The notes: generated by a model not told the origin, from the letters alone. 64,000 nt of DNA from Pisolithus tinctorius (GCA_024663395.1 JANFAH010000053.1:372001-436000), one strand, 5' to 3'. Shown: positions 21,956 through 34,850, counted from the first letter of the stretch. Numbers and translations are program-made.

Positions 21956-22443
21956 CAGGCACTAGGCATCCACCATCATGTTGCGCTGCCACTCGGGGGA
22001 GTAGTCTGGAGTACGAGTTCTTGCATTGGCAAGGTTTCGGTTCTTTTTCTTCTACTGCGGCGAGAAAGTAGTAGAGACCGTAGAATCAACTGCCTGTCCA
22101 CAAATTTTTGTTCTCCATCTACTCACGGAGGACACAAATGAATTAATGTCCGCTCTACTAAATCACAGCGCGTCCGAAATGTTCCGTTGAACTATAATTA
22201 CGACCTACGTCTTCGTTCTGGTTGGTTCCGTAATAGTGAATAGCAGACTCTGCCCTCCGTACTCCGGATTGTGGACACAGAAAGGTACGCGTCGAAGAGA
22301 TAGGAGAATTAAAGCGTCCCTAACCCGAGGTACGTGGGTGCAGACACCATGGTCCGTTTTATCGTTCTTGGCACTGCTGTAATGCCGGGATTGTATCAAG
22401 TCAACATTAAAATGCACTCTCATCAGGTCCGAAGCTCCCCATA

Positions 22444-22622
22444 TGAAATAATATGCCCTTTTTCTAGGTGTGGTTATTGCCAGATGCCATCCTCCATGAG
22501 GATAGTTTTGCTTTCAGGCATGTGCGTTTTTTGACATATCATTCCATTGGGGTGTGCACTCATGACCCCTCAGAGGACATGAGGCCTTGGACGCTGGAGG
22601 GACCCCAAATCGTCTCCTGACA
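22444..22622 (+). repeat. Inverted copy of protease upstream region
   Basis: The plus strand here matches the complement of 2888-3060, including the GTGTGCACTCATGACCCCTC block and the CCTTGGAC..CTGGAGGGA block. In units A and B this sequence precedes the protease on the minus strand. Here it faces right, away from protease C, and no gene follows. Confidence 0.75.
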
Positions 22623-23929
22623 TCGGGTAGTCATATTTGGGTGCTAAGAAATCAAACCTGGTCCCTGCGGTGTGGGTAAGTAAAGAAAGATTTGCCGATT
22701 CCTCCGCACCAAGTATAGCTTGGGTAATACCGGAAAACTTGGCTTCCTTTCCATAACGCACAAAATACATATGTGGTAAATTGATTGGCACCTACTGACG
22801 ACATTGACTCACAGTGCTTCGTGACGTCCTTGTCGATGCATACATCTTGGCGAGCATATCGGCTTGGGAACATGTGCGCCCTTGCAAGCATAAGATAGTA
22901 GACAGCTTTTTATGATCGGAGAGGAACCAGCGATCATGGTCTTCGTCCGCCAAGAAACACCAAAGCTAGCCAACCCCTCAGTGCTCCATTAAGTCAGACT
23001 CGTCAGCATCAAAAGTAAATTATCGCAGGGTTACCCCTCGAGCTGAACTCAATGCTCATGTGTGGCCGGGCCAGAGTTCGAGTGCCGCTCTGTGCCGTCG
23101 CCTCCACATCGGACCTAAAAGGCTTCTCAATCTGTCTACATAGAGGCGCTGGCGCTCCGCGGCAGTGTTCACGTTAACTTAGCCCCACGCCTGTCAGCGG
23201 GTACAAGTGGGTAAATAAAAGACGCGTACGCGGAATATCCGTAGGTCCCGGCTTTCCTTTACTCGAAGCTTCTTTGTTACACAATAGCTCATAGAAGATA
23301 CTATAGTCACGATAATAACTGGGCTTGCAGACCAAGAAGGACCGCTATCAGCCAGGTACGGTACTAAACCCATTTGCCTAGGTCGTATCGGTCCCGTCCA
23401 ATGATGGTGGCAGGGTGACATGTGAAACCAGTGACTGTATATGTTTAGTTACAGTAGTAGGTCCAATGCACTGCCAACGCCCAGCCAACTCTATCGTCAG
23501 CCATAGCGTTTGAAATTTGGCCCTCGATCCGTACCCGGCAGCTACTTTCATCGCAGTTTACGACACGTACTTATGAGCGGTCATCATGCTATTTCCCAGG
23601 TTAGGCTTCTCAAAGCAAGAGAGATGGTCACTCGCCCACCGGGTTTACGGGCTTGACGACACACTCTTTACTGGACTCACGACTACTGAGAAATGTGCTT
23701 CGCATGCGGTTCCCACAGCCTCTTCACCATTCTTAGTTGGTCCCAGGTCCGGTGACTGATGTAACAGCCCCAGTCGATCGGACGTAGTACAGTATGGACC
23801 CAACGAGGCTCGGTATCTTCAAAATGCGGCAATTCATCAAACATGTTTCCTAATAACGCTGGTGGCGGCGGTAATTGCCACCCATAAGTACTATGGGTAG
23901 GGTTTGGACTGGAGTTTCGGAATTCTGCC
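22623..23929. other. No gene recognised
   Basis: Only short overlapping frames occur on both strands, with no recognisable domains and no RNA gene. Confidence 0.4.
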
Positions 23930-25165
23930 ATGGAGCAAGCGCCGAGTTTCAATGCGAACCCCATCCTTGGTCCCATTATAATTGGTGCGGTAGTCTCAGG
24001 AGTACTGTATGGGGCCGCTACCGTCCAGGCATACCTGTACTTTCAGAGATTCCCCAGGGATAACTGGAAAATCAAGAGTCTGGTACGTTTGATTGTCGTT
24101 TCATATCCAAGTCTCGTCACTGATACGAACTAAGGTTGCATTCGAGATGTGGGTAATCAACCTTGCGGCACTTTTTCGAGCTCTGATGGCTTTGCAGATC
24201 GATTCAAACGATTCATCTGGCATTCGTGATTGCAGGGATGTGGGCAATGGTCGTGGCGGATTACGCCGAACCACAACAGCTTACTATTCTCCCTGTACCC
24301 ACTGTCGTCACAATACTTCTTTGTTCTCCGATCGCGTTCGCTGTCCAGGTAACTTATCGCACCAAGTACGTTTGCTGCAACGAACCTTATCTTCATGCAG
24401 GCGTATTTCGTTCTGCGAGTGTACAGGCTTTCAGAGCAACCACTTCTTTTGATCTTGGGCGGCCTCCTCGCCATTTCAAAATGCGCACTTCACCTGGTGT
24501 TTGGTATCGCTGCCTCCATCGTGAGGGACGCTGTGACGCTCGCCCATAACTGGGGTTGGTGCATTACTGGCTTTCTGGTCCTTTCTATTGCGTGTGATAC
24601 CTTGATTGCGATGGCGCTGAGCCACCACCTCAACCTGCGGAAAACTGGGTTTGACCGGTAAGCCACTCTATCCCTCTAGGTGTTGGATTGCGGCGATAAG
24701 CGAATACTAGGACATCACGGATCATCGATCGCATGATAATATACACTCTTGGTGAGTGGTCTACCTGTCTCGAAAATGCCGTACTAATCACCTGCTTAAA
24801 GCAACTGGTCTGATAACCAGGTATATCACGTCGTTTCGGCATATAACGTTCTGACTAAAACTCCGTCGAGTACGACAGAACTGGCGGAGGCCGTTTGCGT
24901 GTGTTCATCGATTTTCTCGTGTCTTGGAACGTTCTAACTCATGTTTATGGTAATCACAGTTTTGGACAATGAACGATAATTGTATGTTAATATTCGAAAA
25001 TTCGATTTCAGTGCTCTAATGCGTGGGGGAAATAGATATTTGGATGGGTCTTTACGTTATCGAATCTGGATGTAAGTCAAAATCTTTCTTAGCATGATGC
25101 GACAATAATGGGTTGTTGCCAGTGTACACGAACTCGCTTCTTGCCGCGTATGTTCCATGTCGTGA
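23930..25165 (+). CDS. DUF6534 seven-helix membrane protein 1
   Basis: Exon 1 (23930-24079) reads MEQAPSFNANPILGPIIIG and ends KIKSL before GTACGT. A short exon VAFE follows, then an exon with TIHLAFVIAGMWAMVV ending at about 24335. A long exon (about 24400-24660) holds CALHLVFGIAAS and ACDTLIAMALSHHLNLRKTG. Small exons TSRIIDRMIIYTL and ATGLIT follow, and a C-terminal VYTNSLLAAY piece near 25121. This order is typical of the DUF6534 family: repeated hydrophobic helices, a TGF(D/K)R block, and a terminal Y.NSLLA. Function is unknown; it is a plasma-membrane-type multi-pass protein. No frameshift was noticed through about 24700; exon joints after that are approximate. Confidence 0.75.
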
Positions 25166-25889
25166 TCATGGCTGTCTCTAAACCTCTCTACGTATAGGCT
25201 AAATAGTCGTGCACTCTTCAATCGGCTACGGAACTCTGAGGTGCCTTATGAATTAGGGTTTAGCCCAAGAGGTTCAGAGACTGCAGGATCAAGCTACAGG
25301 GATCAGAAGGTAGGCCGACCTATCAAACACCTTTTCGGTGCAAACGATGATGTTCCTTGCCCGCATCAAGGCTCCCCAACCTATACTAATCAATGTCACC
25401 CACGAGACCGTGTCCTCACAAGTTGATGAAGCCCCAGTAGGTTCACACGTCAGGGAGGGGGATAATGTACTGACCCCCTACGGTGCAGCTCTCACCAGTC
25501 CGAAATAAATGACATTCACGAAGTGTAAGATCGTCGACGTGTATCATATTGTTTAGCGTTATGCCCTAGTACAAGCTTATCTACTGGTACCCCAGTCTGT
25601 GTTATGGACATCTCAAAAAAAGGTTTCCGCAGACTTACTCGTGTAGTTGTTCGATCAGTCTCCTTGTACAACCAATCCCATTTTTTGACCACTGGCACCT
25701 GGGCATCCTAAGTTCCACGCGTTTGCGAGGCTGTACTTAGTAGTTGAAGCCTTCATGGTACACATCCCGTAGGCGAAGGCCTCAGTGTCAAGGTATTGTT
25801 GTTGGATTATCCCAAGCAAGTTTCGCAGATTAGAAAGTAGAACTTAACGAACTACGGTTAGTCCTTATTAAAATATCAATCAGATACAT
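25166..25889. other. No firm gene
   Basis: No gene is recognised. A 60-codon minus-strand frame at 25516-25698 contains TGVPVDKLVLG, which resembles the loop before a strand in GH18 chitinases. On its own it is too short to call. Confidence 0.4.
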
Positions 25890-27535
25890 CTAGTTAACAG
25901 TGGAGGTAGTATACTCGGTCGAAGCAAACCCAATACGGTTCTGGCCAGTATCATAGACACTGTAGTAGCGTTCCAAGAAGCACATGCCATTGACGAAATC
26001 AAGGCCCACGCCGGAGGGGGTGGCAAGATTGCTGACAATAAGGTATACAAGGTCAGAGGAACCGCCGATGACTGCGTTGAGGGCACGAGGCCATATTTGC
26101 GCGTTAGGCGTCAAAGTGTAGGTGTCCTGTAACAAAGCATTACAACAAGAACAGAGAAATTTAGATCGGGCTCACACCACCGATGTGGAAATCGAGATTT
26201 TGGAGCTGACTGTACTGCTCAGTGGTGATGTACAATAGCCCAGTGCCAATCGGAGCCGGTGAATCCAGCTGAGCACCTGTAGCAGTCTGATATGCTATGA
26301 ATGCGTCTAGTCTGCGTGATGAAGAGAATGACGCATGCATAAAGCAGTAATGAATTCACCTGATGCGAGATGGATAAGGGTAGTGCCCGTATCCACGATA
26401 CCGGCGGTCACAGAGAGAATCGTGGTAGAGCCGTAAGTAATGCTTTGGTCTATACCCCAGTAACGTGACGCAGGGCTTGTACCAGTGACAGGACTGCGGA
26501 CACGCGTTAGCGGTTGCACTGTGCCGGATTTTCCACCTTACTAGTACGTTAACTGGCCGGTGTACCTGGCGGAATTGGGGGCACCAAATGACAACTCTCC
26601 CTCTGCAGTGTCTGTCGAAGAAGGTTCAAAGAAAATACCAACGAGCGCTTGGCTAATCAACCCCGACTGCTTTAGATTCTGTGTTATGGTGGGAATCGTC
26701 TCAGTCGGGTTTTCTACCACAGTCCCCAGCGTTAAATCCTCTGGACCAATTCTGAGTGCTAGTATTAATACAATTTGAAGCTGGCGTGTTGTAACACCCA
26801 CCCCAATATGCCGTCGTAGCCTTGAAAACCCTGTGCAAATTGGGAAAGAGCGAAGCCTTGGTTTTGGACTGTGAGACCATTGCCAAGGGAAACGGGTCCG
26901 GTATACAAAGTACCTACTCCAGAATCAACGCGGAACGAAGTAGAACAAGCAAAAAAGCCAACCCTCCATTTGGCCAGAGCCATAAATCACTAACTGTATC
27001 CTGAAGTCAGCCAGGATGAGATACATCCGTCGGGAAAGGTGTTCACCACTGCTTCGTTATTGGTCGTAGTGCTGCTGTCTGGTGTCCACGGTTGTCCAGC
27101 CCCCACCCAGGTAGTGGAGGAACCTGAGTCACTTACAAAGTTAGCAATATCACTCTCACTCAGAATATGCTGCGTACCAGTGTCGACGACCAGGTTGTCT
27201 GGATGTTATATTAGGAGGTGGCAAACGCGAACAGTGTTGAACGCACATTCAGTAGTGCTACTGCCGAAGTTGACTTGCGCGACGTAGACAACCGCCTGAC
27301 TTTCGGTTGCAGAGACAGTGGCATCGCGGCGGTTTTGCTGACTGGTGGTGTTCAATCCTCGTTGGATTAAGGCCTGTGCCCGAGCTCTGTCTTGGTCTAC
27401 CAAATATTGGGCACTACCACTCGTGTCGAGTTTCTTCGCGAGAGAAAGAGTAACGGAGCTGGTCCGAATCTCGATCGGTTTCGCCGCAACCGACAGAGCG
27501 AGGATAGCGATGAGCAAACAACTGCAAGAGTGCAT
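25890..27535 (-). CDS. Aspartic protease, polyporopepsin-like (copy D)
   Basis: A diverged paralogue of copies A-C, starting MHSCSCLLIAILALS at 27535 (signal peptide) and ending at 25890. The first active-site motif is again split by an intron, giving DTG|SSTTWVGAG. The flap reads VIYGSGQMEGTLYTG with tyrosine present, and the second motif, GIVDTGTTLIHL, lies near 26360-26405. Intron positions match copies A-C, so all four share one ancestor. Divergence is much larger than among A-C, and it lacks their duplicated flanks. All key residues seen are intact, so it is likely functional and secreted. Confidence 0.87.
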
Positions 27536-29591
27536 GGCAGCTCGAGTCGAACTTGCACTCGAGCGAGGAAAGGAGATCCCTTCCCTGGCCCCCTCTTCTC
27601 CCCCTTATACAATAACACGGGGATGACGCGGCACCCCATCGTTTAGAAATAATCAGGTTTGACAGCTCGTGGACGCCTTCCGGCGCACGTTACTTATCTG
27701 AAGAGGTGAACAATTGTCTTGACCAGGGAAGAGCAGATTGGCAGGCTACTACTTTTATTGGTGCCGCTTTAGCCGCCCATCATACTCGCTTTACCTGTGG
27801 AAAAATCATAAAAATGGCCAAAATCAAGTCACAAGGGCCATCGCGGTCCATCGTTGAGCAGGAAGTAAACTGACCGTTTTTTGTGGATGTCGATATTCTC
27901 AACAAATACGCGAGGTCTGAGCTGGTCTGAGCTACTGTGGAGTGTACTATGGAGTTGTTCGACGCATGTCACCCAGTTTTGTTCGGACTCGTCTCAGTGA
28001 CTGGCAATTACTCAGGTTCACATTTAGAGCAGAACTCGCTTTTGATTCCCGCGTTGCAAAGCAATCATCGACTAAAAGATTTCTTGGACAAGCCGCAATA
28101 TTCGATAGCATCTAGCCCTAGTCGCTATATCGGAGGCCCGAAAGAATCATCCGGTCCAAGGAAAAATGCCCCTAAGCACTTGCTGTCGAGAACGGCGGTG
28201 GAGTGGCAATCCAGGCAAGCGTACAGTTAATCGATGGTAACGCGAGTGCTAGGAAAGTTCAAGCATGACCAAGAATTCCAAACACGTTCACTGAGGGTCC
28301 ACTGAACGACAACAACACCCAATTTATGCCAGGTACATGTGGGAAGTCTGGCACGACGGGGCATGGCCTCGAAACCTATTCACATGCAACCACGGTCTAT
28401 GTGGAACGCACCAGAGATATGCACCGGTACTCACGGTGATCGGTGTAAACCCTGAGTCCACGTACTCGTGAAAGGCGACGCCACCGGAGAAGGCGAACAC
28501 GCCGTCGTAGAAACCCGCGCGTCATTAATGAAAGATTCACCTTGAAAAGCGGATATGGAGCGGGCATTCAAAATGCTATCAACATACACGAAATTCACGA
28601 CGGCAATGCAGTGATATTAAAAAAGGGGAGGAGGGTACATATGCTTCGTTCTATTGACAACAACATCGATGGGGGCTGAGGAAGAGAATGTATTCCCGCT
28701 ACCTCCGCGAACAATACCGAATCCTCCCCGTCCAAGAAAGATTTGCAGCTGGGGAAGAATTCAGCACCGAGGGACGTAGATGAGTCAAGGTCGGAAGGAG
28801 TCCAGGATTTGTCTTCGGCAGGACACTGAGGGAGCTGCTCCTGGTCCCTTCACCAACTGCACCAGCTGAGGTTTAGAGTCTGCATAACAAATCAGATGAG
28901 GTCCTGTTGGGTACACGCTGAAGTGACTGAGATCATCTCCATCAGCAATTTGCACGACTTAGCCATGCTCTCAGCGAACATATTCATGTGTCAGAATACC
29001 CTCAGGTGCCACTGATATCGATCACAACAAAGTGGTGCACCCGTGGTACAAACCGGTGCCCTAATGTGGCACACCCGTGATACAAACTGGTACCAGACCT
29101 GGACTAGACTGCATCCAATGATGACCGGAACTTCAAACTCCGCCCAAACTGCCAATGACGATCGTGGAGTTGAACACCACACGCGGCAATTTACAATTCC
29201 CTTGAAGGACCCCTGTATCCCCACTAGATTTTCGTGGGTATGAAGCGATAGTCTGTGATGAATCGCCGCCCTCGACGGAAACAAGGTGGATGCGTTGAAT
29301 GCAGGGTGCCATGCGCACCGAGGTCAAGGCTAGAACCATCGCACCCTCAATCGGGGTCTACGTTCCGAGATGGTGAAACGGTTCCGAAATCACATCAGCA
29401 TCCTGATCAAGCCACTACCGGAGTGCTAGGCAAGGTAGAACTTACGCCTGCCAGCACCGCCTGGTGTCCGAGTGTAGAAGTCACGGAGTGACACTACGAC
29501 CGCTTCGCAGCTATACCCAATCTGTTCCCCAGTCCATTCGACCGCTATAATCTGAGGCATCTGTTCCTGCAGGATATCCCCAAACTACAAC
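27536..29591. other. No gene recognised in 2 kb
   Basis: Short frames only. A local duplication CCCGTG(A/G)TACAAAC(C/T)GGT occurs near 29039-29095. No RNA gene or transposon family is recognised. Confidence 0.4.
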
Positions 29592-30847
29592 ATGGCGCAG
29601 ATACTACCGATCGTCGATGTGAAGACCTTCCTTGGTCCGATGGCAGTTGGTTCTGTGCTTTCAGGAGTCGTCTTTGGGTGTGCAGTCGTTCAGACTTACT
29701 CGTATTACAAACGATTCCCTGATGATAGCGAGTACATCAAGGCGCTGGTGTGTATCAAACGAATATTCCTTCACTGCTCAGACACTAACCTATGGGACGA
29801 ATGCAAGGTAATTTTCGAGATGTGCGTATATTCGAGCCATTCGATCCCGAAGGTACCAGGTGCTTGACGGGATAACTGCAGGACGTTGCAGACGATACAT
29901 CTCATCCTCATGTTGGCTGGCCTGTGGCACATGGTGGTCACAGATTATGGGAACTCCTCAGCATTACTTTTCTTCCCAGAAACCATAAACGTCACCCTAA
30001 TCCTCTGTTCCCCTCTCGCATTTGCTTCGCAGGTAGGAAGTTCTAATGACAGGCGAGACTTGACCTTACGTTCAAGCAGGCCTACTTCATCTTCAGGTTG
30101 TGGAGGCTCTCTCAGAACCTGATACTTGTCGGATTTTGCCTTTCGCTCGCAGTGGCCCGCTTTGCCTTCCACATGGTAGTTGGCATTGCTGCGTACCTCA
30201 TAAGGGATATCTTGTCGGTCGTGCAACAATGGAAGTGGTGTATTACCACTATGTTCGTCATGTCGATTGCTTGCGACACAATAGTTGCCGTTGCTGTTGC
30301 CTACATTCTGAGGGACCAAAAGACAGGGTTCAGGCGGTGAGTGTGTTTGGTTCTGGTGAGAACGGTGGCCGACATCACAATTAGGACCTCTTGGATCATC
30401 GACAAATTGATATCGTATTCCGTTGGTAAGAAAGAATCCGTTATACCGATCTCTGCGATGTTAATTTTTTGCTACTACAAGCGACTGGTCTCGTTACGAT
30501 GTAAGTACCTGGCTCCTATCCCTTACTACCAGTCTTTGTGACCAGATGACAGCGCATTCGAATTAGGCCAGGCACTATGTGTGAGCACCGAGCGCATCTT
30601 GTACAGCTGCAGATCGACTAAACCACGTTTATTCAGTTTTGGACGATGCCTCGTAATTGTAACCCTATGTTTCCTCTCCTCTCATTCCCCGTCTAAACTT
30701 GCAATGTACTGGAATATTGCAGACGTCTGGTTAGGATTCTACGCTATTGAATCGGGCTGTGAGTATCGTTCAGTCTGGCATCACATGGCTTTCCTTGACA
30801 TGGTCTACCCCAGTATACACAAACTCTCTTCTGGCAGCGTATGCTAA
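29592..30847 (+). CDS. DUF6534 seven-helix membrane protein 2
   Basis: Exon 1 reads MAQILPIVDVKTFLGPMAVG and ends SEYIKAL (about 29748). A short exon VIFEM follows, then LQTIHLILMLAGLWHMVV to LCSPLAFASQ (about 30031). A long exon contains FHMVVGIAAYLIRDIL and SIACDTIVAVAVAYILRDQ, ending FRR (about 30337). Small exons TSWIIDKLISYSV and ATGLVTM come next. The C-terminal part near 30720-30847 contains NIADVWLGFYAIESG and VYTNSLLAAYAK. No frame break was noticed in the first four exons. It is closely related to the copy at 35294 and more distantly to the one at 23930. Confidence 0.75.
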
Positions 30848-31557
30848 ATAACCCGACCGTCCGTGAGGTCCTCATCCATATTTACAGACTCAACGGCCGT
30901 TCTGTCTTCAATCAGTTGTGGGCTCCACAGCCAAGCTCCGATCCTGGTACCCTTCCAAGAAGCCCCCAATTGAATGTCGGTGATAAGGTGCTACTACTCA
31001 CGTCATTCTGAACTTCGAACGTATTAAAGCAGCTTTCCGACAGGGGCCATATTTCTCCATTCACTCGGATGGGGAGCGATCGGTAGGACTGAAGGAGTTA
31101 CCCGTTAAAGCGGTGTTTTGAGGCAGAGTGCTGGGTTGGTCCGTCTCCGTCTGCAGATCTTCTATGTTTTTGTTTTTTGTTTTTCGATCGCTATCGTGTG
31201 TGTATCATACGTCTGAAATGTTTCATGACTGTGCTCCGTTAATGCGAAGGCATCGCCACAAGGCACCGTAGGGGGATCAGTCAAAGTGCCGTACTACGAG
31301 GTCGGTGGATCCGATGCCTTGCCCTTTAGAGTGTGAATGAACCTGACGGAAGAGGATGCTGATATGAAACCCGCTAACCATCGATGAGTCCGGCCGCTTG
31401 TTGCGGACTTGCAATACAGAGAGTACTACCACAGCTGCACGCCCGCTACTTGCCCTGCGGACTGCATAACAACATAGGACGCTTGCATACGATAACTGAA
31501 GGCCACACACGCGTATCAGACCTGGGACTAGCCATAGTGCACGACGGTAACGTTCGA
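30848..31557. other. No gene recognised
   Basis: Sequence between the two DUF6534-type starts of block alpha. It has a counterpart in block beta (about 36546-37198). No coding family is visible. Confidence 0.4.
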
Positions 31558-32068
31558 TATGACGCTGCTTATCGGGCCTGTGAGCGTTTCGCTCGTGCTT
31601 CCTGGAGTGATGTATGAATGCGCGGTGATGCAGATATGTGCATATCATAAATTATTCCCAAAGGATAACTGGAAACTCGCGACTTTAGTATGTTATTCAT
31701 GTAGTTAGTCCTTCTCCTGGCCGGGTTTTCGATATGACGACGGTCCAACCATTTCCAAGATTACATCTGAGATGTATACGTTGGCCGTGCTTCTGGCCGC
31801 TCCGCTTGCGTTGATGGTGGCCTCGCAATTACCCCGCATGACAAAAATGTCGCAGTTGATAGATCAGAAGGTGAAACATTTCCAGGTCGTTTTCTGATAC
31901 TTTTTCGATGATTCGATCGGTCGCAACTAAGTGGGACTTACTACAATTGTCGACTGGGAATCCCGCAAGTATAACCGCGCTTTCCACGGGGGACCCCGTA
32001 CGTTGATGATAACATGAACCCCAACTCCCCGAAGCCAAAAAGGGTTTTCTGCGGAGGAAACGGTCAAA
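31558..32068 (+). pseudogene. DUF6534 N-terminal fragment (alpha)
   Basis: Reads MTLLIGPVSVSLVLPG then MYECAVMQICAYHKLF and DNWKLATL, followed by a GTATGT donor at about 31689. This matches exon 1 of the intact DUF6534 genes (LLIG helix, Y..F(P)xDNWK..L). No convincing later exons follow. A related fragment lies at 37199. Confidence 0.6.
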
Positions 32069-32072
32069 AATG

Positions 32073-32148
32073 TGGACTCTGTGGAAGTCGAACCCACGAC
32101 GTCATGCAATCTACGGTACGAAGATTAATGCGCACTACCAACTGTTGT
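32073..32148 (-). pseudogene. Decayed tRNA relic (alpha)
   Basis: The minus strand shares with the tRNA at 44940-45019 the TAGATTGCATGA block, GTCGTGGGTTC and the 3' end AGAGTCCA. The anticodon region is changed and lengthened, and the T-arm stem is mispaired. It is a tRNA-derived pseudogene in antisense to the DUF6534 fragments. Confidence 0.65.
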
Positions 32149-32445
32149 CGTCATTTCCCCTTCTGATCTCATACCACTTTCTCCATCTCCGGATTATTAT
32201 GGCGTTACCATCCGACCGCAATTACTTCCCTGCTGACGGATTCTTACAAGACTACCCCCACATGTTGTGTCGTCCTCTGACATCGCCGACCTAATCCTTT
32301 TGTCCACGCTCAGCAAATACCCAGGCGTTAAGCTTAACCTGGAACTGCTGTCCGCCTCCAAGGGCTGCTATACACCAGAATCTAACGGTGTAAACAGTGC
32401 CTACAGCTACAAGATGTAGCTGCTGCCGAACTAGTTCTCCGGAAC

Positions 32446-32833
32446 CTAGAAACCGGATCGAACAGTCACGTGGCGTTGCCTAAAAACTTGGGTGCGTAGA
32501 TTCAACCAGGCATGACTGAATTTGTCGGGGGTGGATTTCTGAAGAGGCGTTCCTGAATTGCACGCGGAAAAGATAAATCTGGGTGACTGGCGGCCCATGT
32601 CCAGGAAATGTTCGGGAGGAACGGGCCCGGACATGGAGGGGTGAGTACATACCAAGCCCATGATCGTGAGGCGACAGCTTGTCAGGGAAATGGGCATTCG
32701 CCAGTGACGCGGCCGTGTGGCTAGAGAGTCGAGACATAGCCTCGACGGGCTCTCTGCGATGCACGCGTGGTACCTCTTCTGTACTGGTGCAACTAAACGT
32801 GGACGTAAGTTCTAAGTTTGACATGCTCTGCAA
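32446..32833 (-). CDS. Unknown minus-strand frame in alpha
   Basis: The frame contains SCTSTEEVPRVHRREPVEAM, then after a probable intron SMSGPVPPEHFLDMG and STPDKFSHAWLNLRTQVFRQ. The beta copy (38280-38690) keeps FRQRQ and TPDEFSRDWLNLCTQ in one frame, so conservation is at protein level in at least this segment. The family is not recognised; both copies are broken elsewhere. Confidence 0.35.
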
Positions 32834-32999
32834 TACTAACAGTGACTGAGGTTGGATCTCCTTTCACCTTACGTGGGTATTCAGTGGTAGTAACGTGTAC
32901 CATCATGACAATGTGATGCCTCTGCCAGGCTCCTGATGTGTCCTGTTGTGTGATCGACTCCACAGCCATTCGGTCATCTTTCGGTCATGCAACTGGGTG

Positions 33000-34850
33000 T
33001 AGCGAACCTCAATTTCATGTACTTACCGACATGTCTTCAGGATTGCCTTTTCGCAAATGCCGACTTTTCAGCAAGTGGTTCGAGTAATAGTTCCGTAATA
33101 AGACAAGCCAGTAGTAGCAATCTCGAATTTTCCAACAAGGTATCTACGGCACGTTACATGCCAAGAAAGCTACATATGCATAGTCCAGGTTCAGGCCTAT
33201 TTATTTGACGACAAGAGGGATAGAAATGTTCGAGGTGTCTTAGGGAACCTCCATCTCATCTATCAAACTAAACGAAAAGATATAACATCGCAATAACTAG
33301 ATCACAGGTCGATGGTCCTGTCATGTTTCACAGTGACCGCCTCTGTAGTTTACGACTGCCTTGGCACAGCTTCCCGCGTAGCGTGCACGTCAGGCCCATC
33401 AATGTCGTCAGCACCATCTCAGCCCCGCACCGCACTGTTCCCATGTCCACCACATTGGCCCAATAATCAGGTAAGTAGGAGTAAGGGCTGGGCATCAGAA
33501 ATGACGTACCGTATGAAGGACCTGGCTGGAACTTTATTCTCTCATTCTCCTGAGGGTCAAGCACACGATCATGGGGGCCGAATCACGAGCGGTGTTTGGG
33601 GGTTATAGCGGGGTCGTCTGGAAGCCCGCCAATGCAGACATACCCCGGATAGCAGTGAGATTCTTCCGCAGAGGGTGTATTAAATCAAAGACTTTTTGTA
33701 AAAGATGTCACCTCAACATTAGCAATATGGCGCGTGAGGGCAGAAAGCTGGTGAGAACGACACACTCAGAACGGTAGCTGACCCTATCATAAGCAAGCTT
33801 CTCCCGCGGTACCATCACAATCCGGCCATGTCCTGCCGGTAGTCGTTGCGGATCAGACTGCATTCCGATGCGAAAAACTCGCCCTCTACAATCTTTGTCA
33901 TGCCGAGGCGAACGTGTCGGGGGACAGAAGTAAAAGGGGGCAGTCAAGAATCCCCATACCGTTCCAGTACTAGACCCGAATGGGGAGGTGACACTGGAAC
34001 CGTTTAGAAGAATCTGGATCGTGGAAAATGTTCTCAGAAGGGGCGTCTTCGAGGGCGCGTCTTATTGTAAAAGATGGGTGTATTCTAGATGCAACGAAGG
34101 AGACAACGACACGTCACATTCGAAGATACCAGAGCAGAGAGTGTAACTTACAAGGTCATCGTGATACACATAATCTGCGGTACACGTAATGCCTGCACTA
34201 TTCCTCCTGCTCTGCCAGATCAGCTCGAGGACGTCGTCAACGCAAAGCAGGATATCGTTCATGAAGATTATTGTATCAAAGAACTCATCGTTGGCGTCCC
34301 TAAGTTCGTGAAGAGGGTCCAGCGCCTGATTCCGGACCTTAGCCAAGTATTCGATACGGTGATTGAACGGTCCTCTCGTGCGGGACTGGCGTCCGCATGG
34401 TAATTCTGAGGCCGACACTTTTTGAGGTCGAATCGAATATGCGAAGGAACGCCTTGGTTTGGTCGTCCGAGCCGTTCTCGTATATAGACACGAAGACATT
34501 GTGATAGCCTAGGGTAGAGCGATTGTGAATTGCGGCTGCATTCAACGGTGTAGTAGGGCGAAGAGCTCAAGCACACGCTTGCCCTGGTCGACGTTTGGCA
34601 GAGTGAAGTGCTTTCGTGCAGAGAGTCGTGAGACGAACACGGGTGTGTTGCGCCGTGCCCATGAAAACCCGAAGAGCTGTCACTAGTAAGTTGGGTGCCT
34701 ACAGGAGTGCGCGCGGGGATGCGACCGATGAACAGGCCCAGGAAGAGGTCTACCAAAAGTGCCAGTGGCATTGGCACTCGCCGCCATAACCCCTTGCAAG
34801 GCCTTCATCGACGGTGTGCGCGTGCTAAGGCTACTCCCACACCGACTGAG
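33000..34850 (-). repeat. Inverted repeat arm carrying GT69 copy A
   Basis: The reverse complement aligns with about 41300-43470, from the GCGCACACCGTCGATGAAGG start region through the 3' flank with CATGAAATTGAGGTTCGCTA. The two arms are about 6.5 kb apart and enclose block beta, eL31 and the CFEM gene. Confidence 0.8.
33290..34812 (-). pseudogene. GT69 (CAP59-like) glycosyltransferase, copy A
   Basis: The minus strand retains a membrane anchor (LALLVDLFLGLFIGRI), then GYHNVFVSIYENGSDDQT, and EVRNQALDPLHELRDANDEF in relation to copy B. It also keeps IIFMNDILLCVDDVLELIWQ, the metal/donor-binding core of the Cryptococcus CAP59/CMT1 family. Compared with copy B, about 200 bp are missing between the AATCGCTCTAC and CTAGGCTATCAC positions near 34510. 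This removes the segment before the first strand. Later exons are frameshifted. It is probably dead, although it keeps bases that copy B has lost. Confidence 0.75.

Larger units (their letters stand above)
29555..33130 (+). repeat. Tandem block alpha
   Basis: This block aligns piecewise with block beta (about 35235-38960). The order is the same in both: DUF6534 gene, a DUF6534 N-terminal fragment about 2 kb downstream, an antisense tRNA relic, a minus-strand unknown frame, and a shared tail with GCAAGTGGTTCGAGTAATAG (about 33071 and 38894). Between the blocks lies GT69 copy A. Confidence 0.75.

Noticed and set aside
25516..25698. Possible GH18 chitinase fragment (TGVPVDKLVLG)
   Set aside because: A single short motif in 60 codons with no second GH18 block such as the DxxDxDxE site nearby.
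34268..34777. Minus-strand 169-codon frame through GT69 copy A taken as a gene of its own
   Set aside because: Only part of it follows the true GT69 reading frame. The rest is a shifted frame produced by the internal deletion.
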